Positions 10,744-22,200 of a stretch of DNA of 47,676 nucleotides are shown in pieces (position 1 is the stretch's first letter; the number at the start of each line of letters is the position of its first letter). A model generated the notes under the pieces. That model did no database searches. It saw only the letters and a list, made by a program, of their open reading frames with translations, and was not told the DNA's origin. The stretch is from Lingula anatina (Eukaryota > Brachiopoda > Lingulata > Lingulida > Lingulidae): contig NW_019775702.1 in NCBI RefSeq assembly GCF_001039355.2, positions 840,697 through 888,372 on the forward strand, in the 5' to 3' direction. The translations under genes and the position numbers were made by a program.

Positions 10744-11218
10744 CTAGAGGATCAGAGAGGCGATACCGCCTCCGAATATTGTACCACCAGCTGGAGCAAG
10801 CGCATTCGTATAGACCCCCACATACACAAAATAAGGGGTGCAGCCACCAGTCTTGTGCTTGACAAGCTGTAAAAATGCAATCAACAAGAATTTTCAAAAT
10901 ATGCAAAAAATATATATAACTAAAAATGGTGCAATCAAAGTTAAGTTCNGAATAGGAAGTCGTATACTGGCAATTTACTGTGAACTTGAAATTGACCCTT
11001 GACCTATCTTATATCTTACGAAGAACTTAAATTTGATTGTACCATATATATTTTTTGCAAAAGTTTAAAAATTCTTGTTGATTGCATTTTTACAGCTTGT
11101 CAAGCACAAAACTGGTGGCTGTGTCCCTTATTTTGTGTATGTGGAGGTCTATACGAATGCGCTTGCTCCAGCTGGTGGTACAATATTCGGAGGCGGTATC
11201 GCCTCTCTGATCCTCTAG
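10744..11218. mobile_element. Two Helentron-like 3' ends, tail to tail, joined across a contig junction
   Basis: Left edge: minus-strand element ending GATCCTCTAG. Right edge: plus-strand element ending in the same CTAG. About 11 bases inside each end is a 6-bp-stem hairpin (GAGGCG GTAT CGCCTC). CTAG fits the Helitron CTRR 3' end. Comparing the two DENR copies gives empty sites: ttataATgatatc at 14571 for the left insertion and tttcATTTTAAAAC at about 6953 for the right one, both cut between A and T. A single N at 10949 lies between the halves. They are therefore probably two separate insertions, each truncated at a contig end, and not one palindromic element. Confidence 0.8.
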
Positions 11219-11746
11219 TTTTAAAACATTTTTCTTTTATTAATCATAAATGATGCAGTGGTGCTCAGTTTGGAGTCTCAAACCCTTCTGGTTAATGATA
11301 GGACATATTTTATCCAGTGAAACTCATTTTTGTTGACTATGAATTAGAAATGTATCATAAAATTTGTAAATTAAAATATTATTTTACTGCAACAGTATAG
11401 AGCAGTGGTCTTTTCATATCATTTCAGTTTGAAATAAATCTACTATTTGCAAGTTACTGAATGTCTTTTGTTAAACCATCTACTCTAACTAGAGAAATAT
11501 ATTTGCACCAATATATTTTATTCAGATTCTTCCCATTCTTATTGTGGTAATGCAAACTGTATTTACCTCCATGTACAATAGAAACTGGAGCTACACAAGA
11601 TGCACTTTAACATCGAGTAGAGAATAAACAAACGATGAAAAGACATACAAGGCCATGGGCCTTTATTAAGAGCTGTAGTACACAATTCATAACTGACTTG
11701 GTGCATGTTTTTAACATTAAACAATGTCCTGTATTTAAACATATCT

Positions 11747-14054
11747 TCATCTCTTCAAATCTCCCAGATCATCTATGTTATCTTCAGATATCTATAAAAG
11801 AAATGAACATTTAGATGACATAAAGGTAAATATCAAAATTTAGTGAATACATCTTTTTAAGAATAAGCGGAGATATTTCTGTTTAAGGTGTATTTGGTTT
11901 TCAAACAAGCTGGTCAGACAAGAAGCAAAGTGTAAGCGTTACTGTACATACAAATTACATGGGACGACAAAAAAAAAAAAAAAATTGATCTACTGTAAAG
12001 ATGAGAAAAAACTCATATATAATATATACCTGGGGCCACTTTTCTGTAATGAAATCGAACAATTCATCTTTTACATCTCCTTGGATGACTATTTCATCAT
12101 CTCCTGTTACTGATGATCCACAGGCAAATTTGCTGCCAAAACATTTGCTGGCATCCTTAAGGTCGATCTCTTGGAAATGAAAAAGTCACAATTAGAAGGG
12201 AATTCTAGAACAAGCCAGCAAAGCTGTCAAATGTACAGGCAAAAGCAAAAAAATAATGCACAAAATATGCTACTGTCAATTCTGATGCAATAATACATTA
12301 TGCTTAACTGCAAAGTCAAAATCAAATTTTAATTATGCACAACAGGTATTTCCGATATAAGTAAAATAAGTAACATGGATATTTAGAAAATGTGACCAAC
12401 AAAGGTCTTCAGGCCCATGGACCTTCTAAGTCACACATTGAAAATGCCAAAATGTAAACAAGAGATAACTGTACTGAAATAAGTTTATTTCCATTTTCAA
12501 CATTTTTACATAAAACAAAATAACCAATTTACTTTCATTTTTTTATGTTCAACTAAGAAAATTGTTGAGATGGATAAAATATCCATAGAACATTTTTAGA
12601 CGTCCAATTTGCTCCATTCTGAGATTCTGAACATAGTGAATGATTGAATCTGACAAACTGCAATGTTACAAGTTTATTTCCATTTTTGACACTTTATTAC
12701 ACAATAACAGGTTTACCATTCTTTTATAATATCAACTAACAATTTTGTAAAGATGGCCCGAACATGCTGATTTTCAAACTTGACCTGTGTTTTATGAATA
12801 TGCATCAGTAATCAGTAAGTTTCAAGCATCAGTAAGTTTCAAGCCAAAAGGTAAAATGTTTTTCCAGTTATCGTGAAAGTGCAGAGTATGTATACGGCAA
12901 TGGTGACGACAGACGCAGGTGACTGCTATATAAAAATGCATGCTCCTCATTTTGTCATCAACACATGAAAGTTAAAAACTACTCTCTTTGACTTCAGAGA
13001 ACTAAACGGCTTTGTCAAAACATGCTTACCATATGTGGCAAGACCAGTCACCACAGTCACATATTTTTTCTTCCCTCTGGATGCTCTAGATAAACAGACA
13101 CTCTGGGGTGCAGCTGCCTTTTTTCTTGATTTAGGTACTCCTCTACCTCCACGCTTTTGTCTTTTCTTTTCTTCTCCTTCTTTGCCTTCATCACCTTCAC
13201 CTGTAATTGACAAATGAGAAAATAAACATTATACCAATGTACAATGTATACATTACTTAATGCTTACTCTTAAATTTAGCACAATTTGAAATTTAATTGG
13301 TTTATAAAAGTGACATACTATCTTTGTTCATCAAACTTACCAACATGCAACCTTTCAAACTCCTCTGGTAGATTATCCTGTAACCACTTCTTGCACTTGT
13401 CAAATGAAGGACCGTTTTCACAATACTAGGAGAAAATGATGCATTTAGAAATCCTTTAAGGCTTATATCTCGTATTTAAAAAACTTTAACTAACAACTTT
13501 GTTAATAGGATTTCGTTTAGATAAACTGAACACTTAAATAATCAGTAGCCTTTTTTTCATTAAAAATGGCATGGGTGACCTTCTAATGAGGTTTTGTAGG
13601 TTAGTAGACTTTGTTTGTCAGATAACTGTAATGTTGATATATAACCATTTGGCAGAATTTTGATAATGACAAATGCTTACCTCAAATGGCATTGAGCATT
13701 CTGAAAAAAGATAAATGGATATATGAAAACACAGACAAAATAGGAACAAATCGTTTCACTGAATATTGTCTGTAACATTCAGGCAAAAGCACAATAAATT
13801 CTAGTCTAAACAATCAATAAACATGTTCTATGTATGCCAAAAGCACTTGCTTTCACTAACAAAAGAGAAACGACCTACAAGTAATGACACATCTTATGCT
13901 GCATACAAATGTAAAGAAAGCCTTCAAAGGCATATACCATACAAGGTTTCTGGCTGATACCTGGACAATAATCTACATGAAGTGGATAAGATACTCCTGG
14001 CTTTGGTCCTTCATGTACCAGAAATCTAGACTCATCCACAGCTTCACTGGCCAT
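11747..14054 (-). CDS. DENR: Density-regulated protein DENR, copy 2 (six coding exons)
   Basis: Exons on the minus strand: 13961-14054 (ATG), 13681-13700, 13341-13425, 13030-13200, 12030-12169, 11747-11791 (TGA). Each exon has the same length as in copy 1, and I see no coding difference between the copies, so the predicted 184-aa protein is the same: metal-binding motif, basic linker and SUI1 domain. Introns differ by scattered substitutions, small indels, the (TA)n tract and absence of the MITE. This pattern fits two alleles of a polymorphic genome placed in tandem by the assembler, with constraint on the exons. A very recent duplication is the alternative. It lies head to head with CCDC62. 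Confidence 0.95.
12211..12424 (-). repeat. Dispersed repeat family R1, copy in DENR intron (copy 2)
   Basis: Allelic or duplicate counterpart of the repeat at 7944-8160, with the same terminus (caagccagcaaagctg) and orientation. The adjoining 12480-12950 also carries the satellite-like units seen in copy 1. Confidence 0.6.
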
Positions 14055-14129
14055 GTTCTGCAAGAAAACAAATGTCAAACAATTATTACTAGTGACCTGT
14101 TACCTCACCACTGAAATTCCTGGACTAAT

Positions 14130-14131
<2 letters not shown>

Positions 14132-14203
<72 letters not shown>
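14132..14203. repeat. Expanded (TA)n microsatellite
   Basis: About 35 TA units upstream of DENR copy 2. The equivalent tract in copy 1 (9838-9850) is far shorter. Confidence 0.95.
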
Positions 14204-14204
<1 letters not shown>

Positions 14205-14407
14205 TATATATATCTGGGGTAGCGCTAGCAATTTTTTTTGCTTAGCCAAATCACCACATTTTTGTCAATTTGTTATCAAACTGTTATATATATATTCATT
14301 TTTCATTAATAAATTTTCTGTTCTCTTTATTGTTTGTGTTGTTGCACGTTAATTTAACGTTTATGTGTCAAAAACTTTGATTAAGCAAACGAAAACTTAG
14401 TTAGTAG

Positions 14408-14665
14408 TCATGTACTAACAAATTGCATAAAAAGTTTTTTATTATTCCCCCTTTCCAAATAATGCCGTGCATAAGACAAAAAGTGTACCAACAAGTGTAC
14501 CAGTGCTAATTCATCAAAATAAAACTCCTCAAATTGCCTAAGTCTCCAATCCGCCCAAACAAGCTCATTTATAATGATATCTCCATTTTGAAAGCTGCCA
14601 GAAAATGCATGAATGTATGGAGTTCTGTAGACTTCCCCCGAAAATTGTTCAACTAGTGACAAATC
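14408..14665 (-). CDS. Unrecognised small open frame upstream of DENR copy 2
   Basis: On the minus strand a good-looking acceptor (cacgatgtacag) at about 14666 is followed by an open frame of about 85 residues ending at 14408. It contains the non-repetitive stretches VEQFSGEVYRTPYIHAF and FEEFYFDELALVHLL. A candidate preceding exon with donor cacacg/gtatgt lies near 14750. I do not recognise the protein. The haplotype-1 version is broken by the Helentron-like insertion after codons for Ile-Ile (10743 and 14976). The visible allelic differences include several amino-acid changes (M/R, S/N, S/P, N/S), which argues against strong protein constraint. It may be DENR 5'UTR or intron sequence. Confidence 0.2.
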   Translation of the reverse strand, partial: DLSLVEQFSGEVYRTPYIHAFSGSFQNGDIIINELVWADWRLRQFEEFYFDELALVHLLVHFLSYARHYLERGNNKKLFMQFVST

Positions 14666-14934
14666 CTGTACATCGTGACATATTTTAAAACAAGTTAGAT
14701 AACTCTTATGTCATAAAAGCATATGTCCATGAAATTCCAACATGCATACATACCGTGTGAAAAAGAAAAACACATGTAACTGATACTATTTGGATAACAT
14801 TGCAAGATAAAACCAGTCATTTTAGACAGATTACATTGTTGTAGATGGATACAAAACCCCTTGTTATTTTACATTATCATTATCAATAGAACATTAACAT
14901 GTTTAAAAATTGATTGGATAGGGCCGCAAAACAG
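14572..14934. repeat. Duplicated upstream segment, haplotype-2 version
   Basis: This stretch, starting tgatatctccattttg, recurs with few differences at 14977-15345. The first version is continuous with DENR copy 2. The second is preceded by the right end of a Helentron-like element. The N at 14935 separates them. Together they look like the two alleles of the region between DENR and CCDC62. Confidence 0.8.
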
Positions 14935-14935
14935 N

Positions 14936-14976
14936 ACCGAAACCAGTGGTACCGCCAGCGCTAACGCTGGTGGTAC
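14936..14976 (-). mobile_element. Terminal hairpin of a Helentron-like element (5' side)
   Basis: A stem of about 12 bp (GTACCGCCAGCG, loop ctaa, CGCTGGTGGTAC) directly precedes atgatatctcc, the flank of the empty site seen at 14571. The intronic element in NUP205 ends with a similar hairpin at about 37536-37564. With the CTAG end at 10744 this is probably the other end of the same insertion, now separated by a misplaced contig. Confidence 0.65.
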
Positions 14977-15384
14977 AATGATATCTCCACTTTGAAAACT
15001 GCCAGGAAATGCATGAATGTATGGAGTTCTGTAGACTTCCCCCGAAAATTGTTCAACTAGTGACAAATCCTGTACATCGTGACATATTCTAAAACAAGTT
15101 AGATATCTGTTATGTCATAAAAGCCTATGTCCATGAAATTCCATAAACACAACATGCATACATACCGTGTGAAAAAGAAAAACACATGTAACTGATACTA
15201 TTTGGATAACATTGCAAGATAAAACCAGTCATTTTAGACAGATTACATTGTTGTAGATGGATACAAAACCCCTTGTTATTTTACATTATCATTATCAATA
15301 GAACATTAACATGTTGAAAAATTAATTGGATAGGGCCCCAAAACAAATATTACCCTGGGTTTATCAACAAGTAAGAGCTCTTGC

Positions 15385-15470
15385 TTCGCCGGAAGTTACT
15401 TACGCTACAAAAGCTGGAGCATGCGCAGACTATTAGCGTGGGTAGTTTCGAAAAGAAACGGCGGCTTGCT
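15385..15470. promoter_or_regulatory. Probable bidirectional DENR/CCDC62 promoter
   Basis: The region is locally CpG-richer than its surroundings. It has a perfect ETS/GABP-type site CCGGAAGT at 15389-15396 and an NRF1-like GCATGCGCAG at 15419-15428; both site types are common in bidirectional housekeeping promoters. A possible minus-strand donor (gtagc then gtaagt, exon edge at 15404) could end the missing DENR 5'UTR exon. A plus-strand donor at 15542 (ttacg then gtaagttg) ends the first CCDC62 exon. Start sites are not determined; this is inference from motifs and gene orientation. Confidence 0.5.
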
Positions 15471-15541
15471 ATTCATTTGGTTCACCCACATAAACACAGC
15501 ATTTGGTGATGTGTTTTCGTAGGAGAATATAATTTTTTACG
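15420..15541 (+). other. CCDC62: CCDC62 non-coding first exon (5' UTR)
   Basis: A strong donor (ttacg then gtaagttg) lies at 15542, and the next exon begins at 16252 after the acceptor ttgcttag, nine bases before the start codon. The left edge is approximate because the transcription start is not visible. Confidence 0.5.
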
Positions 15542-16260
15542 GTAAGTTGAACTGCAACCATTTGATATATTCTTCAAATCAAATTTATTTTAGGATTTAT
15601 TTTTTATTATTATTTTACTTCGCCGGTCATAACATAACATGGCTGGAAGTTGGAACATGACATTTGTTATTTGTGTCAATATTTGATCTTGCTACTGTCA
15701 CCACACTTTGTATCGCGCTTGTAGCAGGAAACGGTCTGCTGTGATATTCAAACATAATCAATGTCAAAAGAATCTGGACGAAGTACTATGTTGCTAGTCA
15801 CTATCACTAGTCCTTGCATTGAGCCTTTGTCATCTTTTGACGATCGATTGAACTATTTATCTTACAATTATTAATAAATCTGGGCGGATTAATCTCACAT
15901 TCATACTTAACTAAGCATGTCATTTGAAATAGCCATCTTAATGGTAATCGTTTTGTATATGTAACATTAATTTTGTTTTGAATTTTAGACAGCAAAACCA
16001 AAGAAGAAAAGTTTAATTGTATTTACGATAAACATTAACAGTTAATTATTACTATGTTTTACTTAGATCTAAACATTCACCATTTACTTTTGTGATTATT
16101 ATAAGGGTTCTAAACACAAAGAGATATGAACATTGAGTTTTGTTGGCTTTTCACTGCTTGTGTTTAGAGAACTTCTCAATTTGTGTGAAACACATACTTC
16201 AGTCGATTAATTGATCAGTTGTTAATGCTATTACTTAAATCTCTTGCTTAGAGATCGTGC

Positions 16261-19200
16261 ATGGATCAAGGCTTTCTTCCTCAACACGGTGACAGAGAAC
16301 CACAGGTAACAGGAAGAAAAGTTGTACGTTATGCTGGTGAATTAGGTAATTTATTGTCATACTTAAAAAGGAAAACAGTTCTCAATGACACATTGGCCAT
16401 ATCATCACTCTCTTCCATATAAATGACTGGCAAGATTGGTTCAGATGACCAAATATGACATACTAGTAGCCCTTGTGAGATAGTTAATTAGAATTCTGTC
16501 AATTTCTGACCAAATGTCAAGCATGAGTTATTAAAAAACCAACAAAAATTATTTCAACAAATTGATTATTTATTAATCATTGTATATACTTTATTTAAAT
16601 TACTAGTTTAATTACTGCGCTTCATAAGGCAAATTTAATTTTTTTTTTCAGATCCAAGTTTTATGTTCAGCTATCAGCCACATCACAGTACACCTAAAGA
16701 TAAAGTGAGTGTGCTTGTGTGTCTGTATATATGTGTGTGATTTAAATGAATTAAATACATTTCATCAGAGCCTTTAAAATCCTTTTGCTTATTGCTTTTT
16801 TATTATGTCAATAAAGTATGTAAATGTTCAATCCAAGTTTTGAATAGATAGAGCAAAATATGTAATTTTGTTACATTGACAATTTATTTTATCCAATTAT
16901 ATTCTCAGTGCATTTTTTTCTATCGAGCAATTCTCAAAACCACTTTAACTTATTACGCTACAGATGAGCACCAGTTTGAAAATGTCCCACTCGTCCCCGA
17001 CCACCCATCAGAGGTCCTCTAGCCCCTCTGCCCGCAGGTCACTCAGTCCAGCCCTGGCCAGACGCCCTGGCAGTCCATCCAGAAATGGTGCCTCTAATAG
17101 GTCTCCCATTAAACAGGTAGTTACACAGTTCTTGTCTTAACAAATTTTGTTTAAAACCTGTTTGAATCAAATTGTTGTCTTTTTAAGCTATTGTGATATA
17201 ACCTAGCCTATGCTGGCATACAACATGTCTACTCTGCAATAGAGAATATGCTTTGTATTAAAGATATCTAATTATTTTTGTCTGTTTATACTTGATTTTG
17301 TGAATAATAAATATATATTAATTTGAAGTAGAAATATAATAGCCATTTATTGTTTGTGATGTATTGTCTTAGGGAAAAGTTATTGGGTTTTCATATAAAG
17401 TATGCATTTGGTATTTTATTTATTGCAAAACATGTATGTCTGATCTCTTTTCATTTTAAATTCCCAATAGTTTATCAAGTGTAAATGATGACATTTTTTA
17501 GCACTTTGACATATGGATTTACTGATTAAAAGATTCACTTGTTTTATCAATTGACTTTGTATTTAGTATCCAGCTCAGCATGAGAGCGATACAATCCAGA
17601 AACAAAGGAGAGAGCTTCAACTTCTGATAGCAGAATTAAAAGACCGAGACAGAGAGCTAAATGAAATGGCTACCACACACCAGAAACAGCTGCTTGCTTG
17701 GGAGGAGGACAGACAGAGAATTCTAACCTTAGAGCAGAAATGTTACAGACAGGAAGGTACCAGAAGATTCCAAACCAGCAAAATGGCTACAACCATGTTA
17801 AGATAATGCTAATGGGTAGAGGGCTAAATATGCTTTCATCAGAGAAAGCAGTGGTGTAATTTATGATAATTATTAAGATTGATTGCTCTTTTTTTTCTTT
17901 CACAGTAATGATGTTGGTAAGATTGCTTGTAATTTAACCGATTTGATGTAAATCTTAAACAGGAATTAAATAAGAAACAATATTAGATTTAATTAAATTT
18001 TTTCTCTTTGCAGGTGAACTCCACAGTCGTGGAGAGCAAATTAAAGGTCTGACTGCACAGCTGAAGATGCTGGAATCAGATGGATCTAATAAATCTAGTG
18101 CCTTAGAAAGCACCCAAGATCAGCTGAGGAGAATAAGCGAGAAACACAGTCATACACAACTACATCTACAGGAGTTGGAGGCTAGTTATAAATAATTCCA
18201 TTCTGTCATTACCAAAATTATACCTTTTCATGGCTCACTGTAGCAAAAATTTTGGTGCATCCAATGATTTCATGTCAGAGCATTGATGAATTGGCAAATG
18301 CTTTTAAAATGTATTTTCTATTTTCTTGAGCCAGAGAGTCAGACTTTTATCATAAAAATTTAGCAAAAAAAAATGATAGGCTAGCTATAGCCTAACTGAC
18401 ATAGGTATTCTTTTTTCAACCTTGCATGAAATTTTATGGTACTTGCATTGTGCATATTGTGTAGTAAGTTTTGAGGAGTAAATTTATGTTTTCCTTTACA
18501 GGAAAAGAACTCAACTTTAAATGGTTCTCTGATGGATCTTTCATCAACAGTAGGTGAACTGGAAGCTAGAGAGCAGGAATTGCTGACCATGCTAAAACTC
18601 AAGGTGAATTATTGATTTATTTACTTCATTTTTACCTTAAGAGTATGTTTTAACATGAAGATGAATTTGAAGATGTGGAGATTTCCAACATATCATTCAC
18701 TTTTTTATTTTTAAGGTGTAATAATTTGTACAATTGAGGTAAAACTAAATTGTGTTCCATTTGGCTTTTAGCATGCCAGCATGGGGTGGATGGATGTAAT
18801 ATTAAGTGTTATACTCTCTTTTGTATTCTTAGTTTAACATCTCTTTATTTTCATTACTTATTGCCAGGACAAAGACTTGGTTGAAGCATCAAATCATATA
18901 TCAGAGTTAAGCACCAAATTAAAGAAGTTGGATTTCCAGTTTCGTGAGTGTCAGCGTAGTGCAGCAGATGCCAAGAAAAGTGCAGCAGAGTGGAAGCAAA
19001 AGTGTGCAGATGCCAAACAGGAGGGAGAAAAATTAAAAAGTAGGATGATACTAAAAAAACATCTTGAAATGGCTTGCAAATTGCTGGCCAATTTGAGTTA
19101 CTCTCTTGATCATTAGACATACGTTTAGTCAAGTGTGTTTAAATTTTCCCTTTGAAACACACTGTTGCCACTTGCATTCCAGTGTAAAGCTTGATTTCTG

Positions 19201-22200
19201 TGAAATTGAGAATAATCTGCCTTTGTTTAGTTTTGCTTTGCTGCCAATGTACAGTTACGCTGTTAAAACTGATAAGTTTCAGAGCACATTTCGTGAAACC
19301 TTCCATGCAAGATATATTGGAGACATTTAAACCAGAACTACTTCTTTTTATTCTTATTATTATTATGTTCAAATTTATAAGATGAACTCACTAAACAGCA
19401 AACAGAGAATGAGGAGCAATACATTGAGCTGCAAAAGGCAAGACAGGAGATCACAGACCTTAAGAATGATGCAGCATTAGCAAGTAAGACCTGTATTACA
19501 AGTTCTTTGTTTGTCTTTGAAGTCATTAGTCATACTGTGAATCAGTGTTGTGTTTTAATATATTTCTAGGACTACCCTTGGTGTTAAACTAGTAATGAGG
19601 CTCTTGTATTTCTTACAGCACTTAAGTAAAAATGAGTAAATATTCTAGGGTAATTTCATGGAAAATACATACAAAAATAACGGTATTGTGATGGTAAAAA
19701 AGTGTTTTGAGGCAATCTACTAATGCCAGAACAGGTTCATCGTGAGAAACTGTTTGTGAGGCCATTGAAACCCAGTTAAAGAAAATAGGTTTGGATCCAA
19801 ATTAAAATAACTCTTGCATTTTGTTAATAAAAAGTTAGTTAATTTCTGCTTCACAATTTCTCATTTTATTCACAAAGGCGAGCGTGAAAAGAGGAAGGAC
19901 CAGCTGATTGAGTTGCAGAGAAGCAAACAAGAGAGGGCTGATGCAGAATTGACTAGTCTCAGACAAGTAAGAAGTTCAGAACTAAGTTTAACACTAAAGT
20001 TGGCGCAACAAACGTAATGAGCTTATGATCAAAATAGTTCAAAGTTATTTTATGCAAGGTGTTTTGCTTTTTTGAAACCATTTCTATCCTGTAGTGCTCC
20101 AGATAATATGAAATCCACATTTTGTGATGATGGTGTTAAGTTGTCATCAGTCTTGTTTATTGCTGCCATGTTAGATTTAAAATTGTATGTTAATTGTGTT
20201 TCCAGTTATATGAGAGACAGCAAAGAGATCTGTCTCTTCTCCATTTAAATTTGGAAAGTTCAAAGGATCTCATTGCAAAGCAGCAAGCCAGCTTAGAAAG
20301 GTAAGGAAATGAAAATTGCTAGTTTGGCTATCAAATATTTTTATTAGTTAGTTTCTGTTGCATTTTATGGATACCAAATCTTTTTACATTATAACCTCAA
20401 TAGATATCATTATTCTAATATTCCTAATTAATTTATATTCCTAAAAAAACACTACTAATCCAAACATCCAATTTGACTTTTAAACTGCAGAAGAAAGTGA
20501 TTGCAGTTTCCAGTGGTTTACCTTGGAATTTGTGATTCTCTCATTCCTCCTGTTTATTTTGTTTACAGTAGTCCTTCTAGTCGTCCAGCATCCAGGGTTT
20601 CCATTCATTCCTCCCCCAGCAAATCACCACAGAAATACCGATCAGCCACTTCCTTAGAGGACAAACATTCCAGCCTTCTCAATGCACTGGACAGTGATAT
20701 TACTGGGATAGTCAATGGGGAAGATTTCTCACTACCAGCTGCCAGAGATGTGAGTTTCAAGACTGTGTGTCCACAATAAGGTTTAATTCTGCAGTTAGAA
20801 GGATAAGAGTTAATATTACACAGTAATTTAGAAGTCTGAAATATGCAAGTACATCATATACAACGTGGTGCCATCGATTTAAATGAGTNAAAGAAATACA
20901 GGACTAAAATGCAGCCTGAGTTGGAAAAGCAGTTTAATTGGCTTCTTTTTCTGGATTTTATACATTTTCAAAGTGTGAACTTGTTACACATTTTACTTAC
21001 ATTGGTATTACCTGTTGAGGATAATTAAAATTTGATGTTGAATTTGCAGTTTAACATAATGTACTTTTGCATCAGAATTGACAGCAGCCTATTTAGTTAT
21101 TTCCTGCTTTTTGTCTGTACATTTGACAGCTTTGCTGCCTTGTTTGAAACCATTTCTATCCTGTAGTGCTCCAGATAATATGAAATCCACATTTTGTGAT
21201 GATGGTGTTAAGTTGTCATCAGTCATGTTTATTGCTGCCATGTTAAATTGTATGTTTATTGTGTTTCCAGTTATATGAGAGACAGCAAAGAGATCTGTCT
21301 CTTCTCCATTTAAATTTGGAAAGTTCAAAGGATCTCATTGCAAAGCAGCAAGCCAGCTTAGAAAGGTAAGAAAATGAAAATTGCTAGTTTGGCTATCAAA
21401 TATTTTTATTAGTTAGTTTCTGTTGCATTTTATGGATACCAAATCTTTTTACATTATAACTGCAATAGATATTGTTATTCTAATATTCCTAATTAATTTA
21501 TATTCCTAAAAAAACACTACTAATACAAACATCCATTGGACTTTTAAACTGCAGAAGAAAGTGATTGCAGTTTCCAGTGATTTACCTTGGAATTTGTGAT
21601 TCTCTCATTCCTCCTGTTTATTTTGTTTACAGTAGTCCTTCTAGTCGTCCAGCATCCAGGGTTTCCATTCATTCCTCCCCCAGCAAATCACCACAGAAAT
21701 ACCGATCAGCCACTTCCTTAGAGGACAAACATTCCAGCCTTCTCAATGCACTGGACAGTGATATTACTGGGATAGTCAATGGGGAAGATTTCTCACTACC
21801 AGCTGCCAGAGATGTGAGTTTCAAGACTGTGTGTCCACAATAAGGTTTAATTCTGCAGTTAGAAGGATAAGAGTTAATATTACACGGTAATTTAGAAGTC
21901 TGAAATATGCAAGTACATCATATACAACGTGGTGCCATTGATTTAAATGAGTTNCGTGGTGCCATCGATTTAAATGAGTGAGAGAAACTTTGATTTTCAT
22001 GGCTGTATTCATGCAATGTATAACCATGTTTATGAGACAAGTACAATTTCTGATAATTTACATTGCAAATGAATTTGCCATTTTCAGCAGGATGCATCCC
22101 CCACCAGCAAGCTTCACAGACTGTTGACAGAGTCCAGGCAGATGGTACAGAGTCTGGAAAGGTCAACACTACCGCCTTATGTCTCCAGGATGGTAAGGAT

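Noticed and set aside
10577-11253. Cys/Trp-rich frames (10577-10906 and 10999-11253) that recur at 47210-47521
   Set aside because: The shared part lies exactly in the Helentron-like 3' end, on inverted copies, and has no start or splice context. It is repeat sequence, not a gene family.
7489-14054. Reading the two DENR loci as a genuine tandem gene duplication
   Set aside because: Contig junction Ns, matching empty and filled transposon sites and equal divergence of the second duplication in CCDC62 fit misplaced alleles better. I keep both entries but do not claim paralogues.
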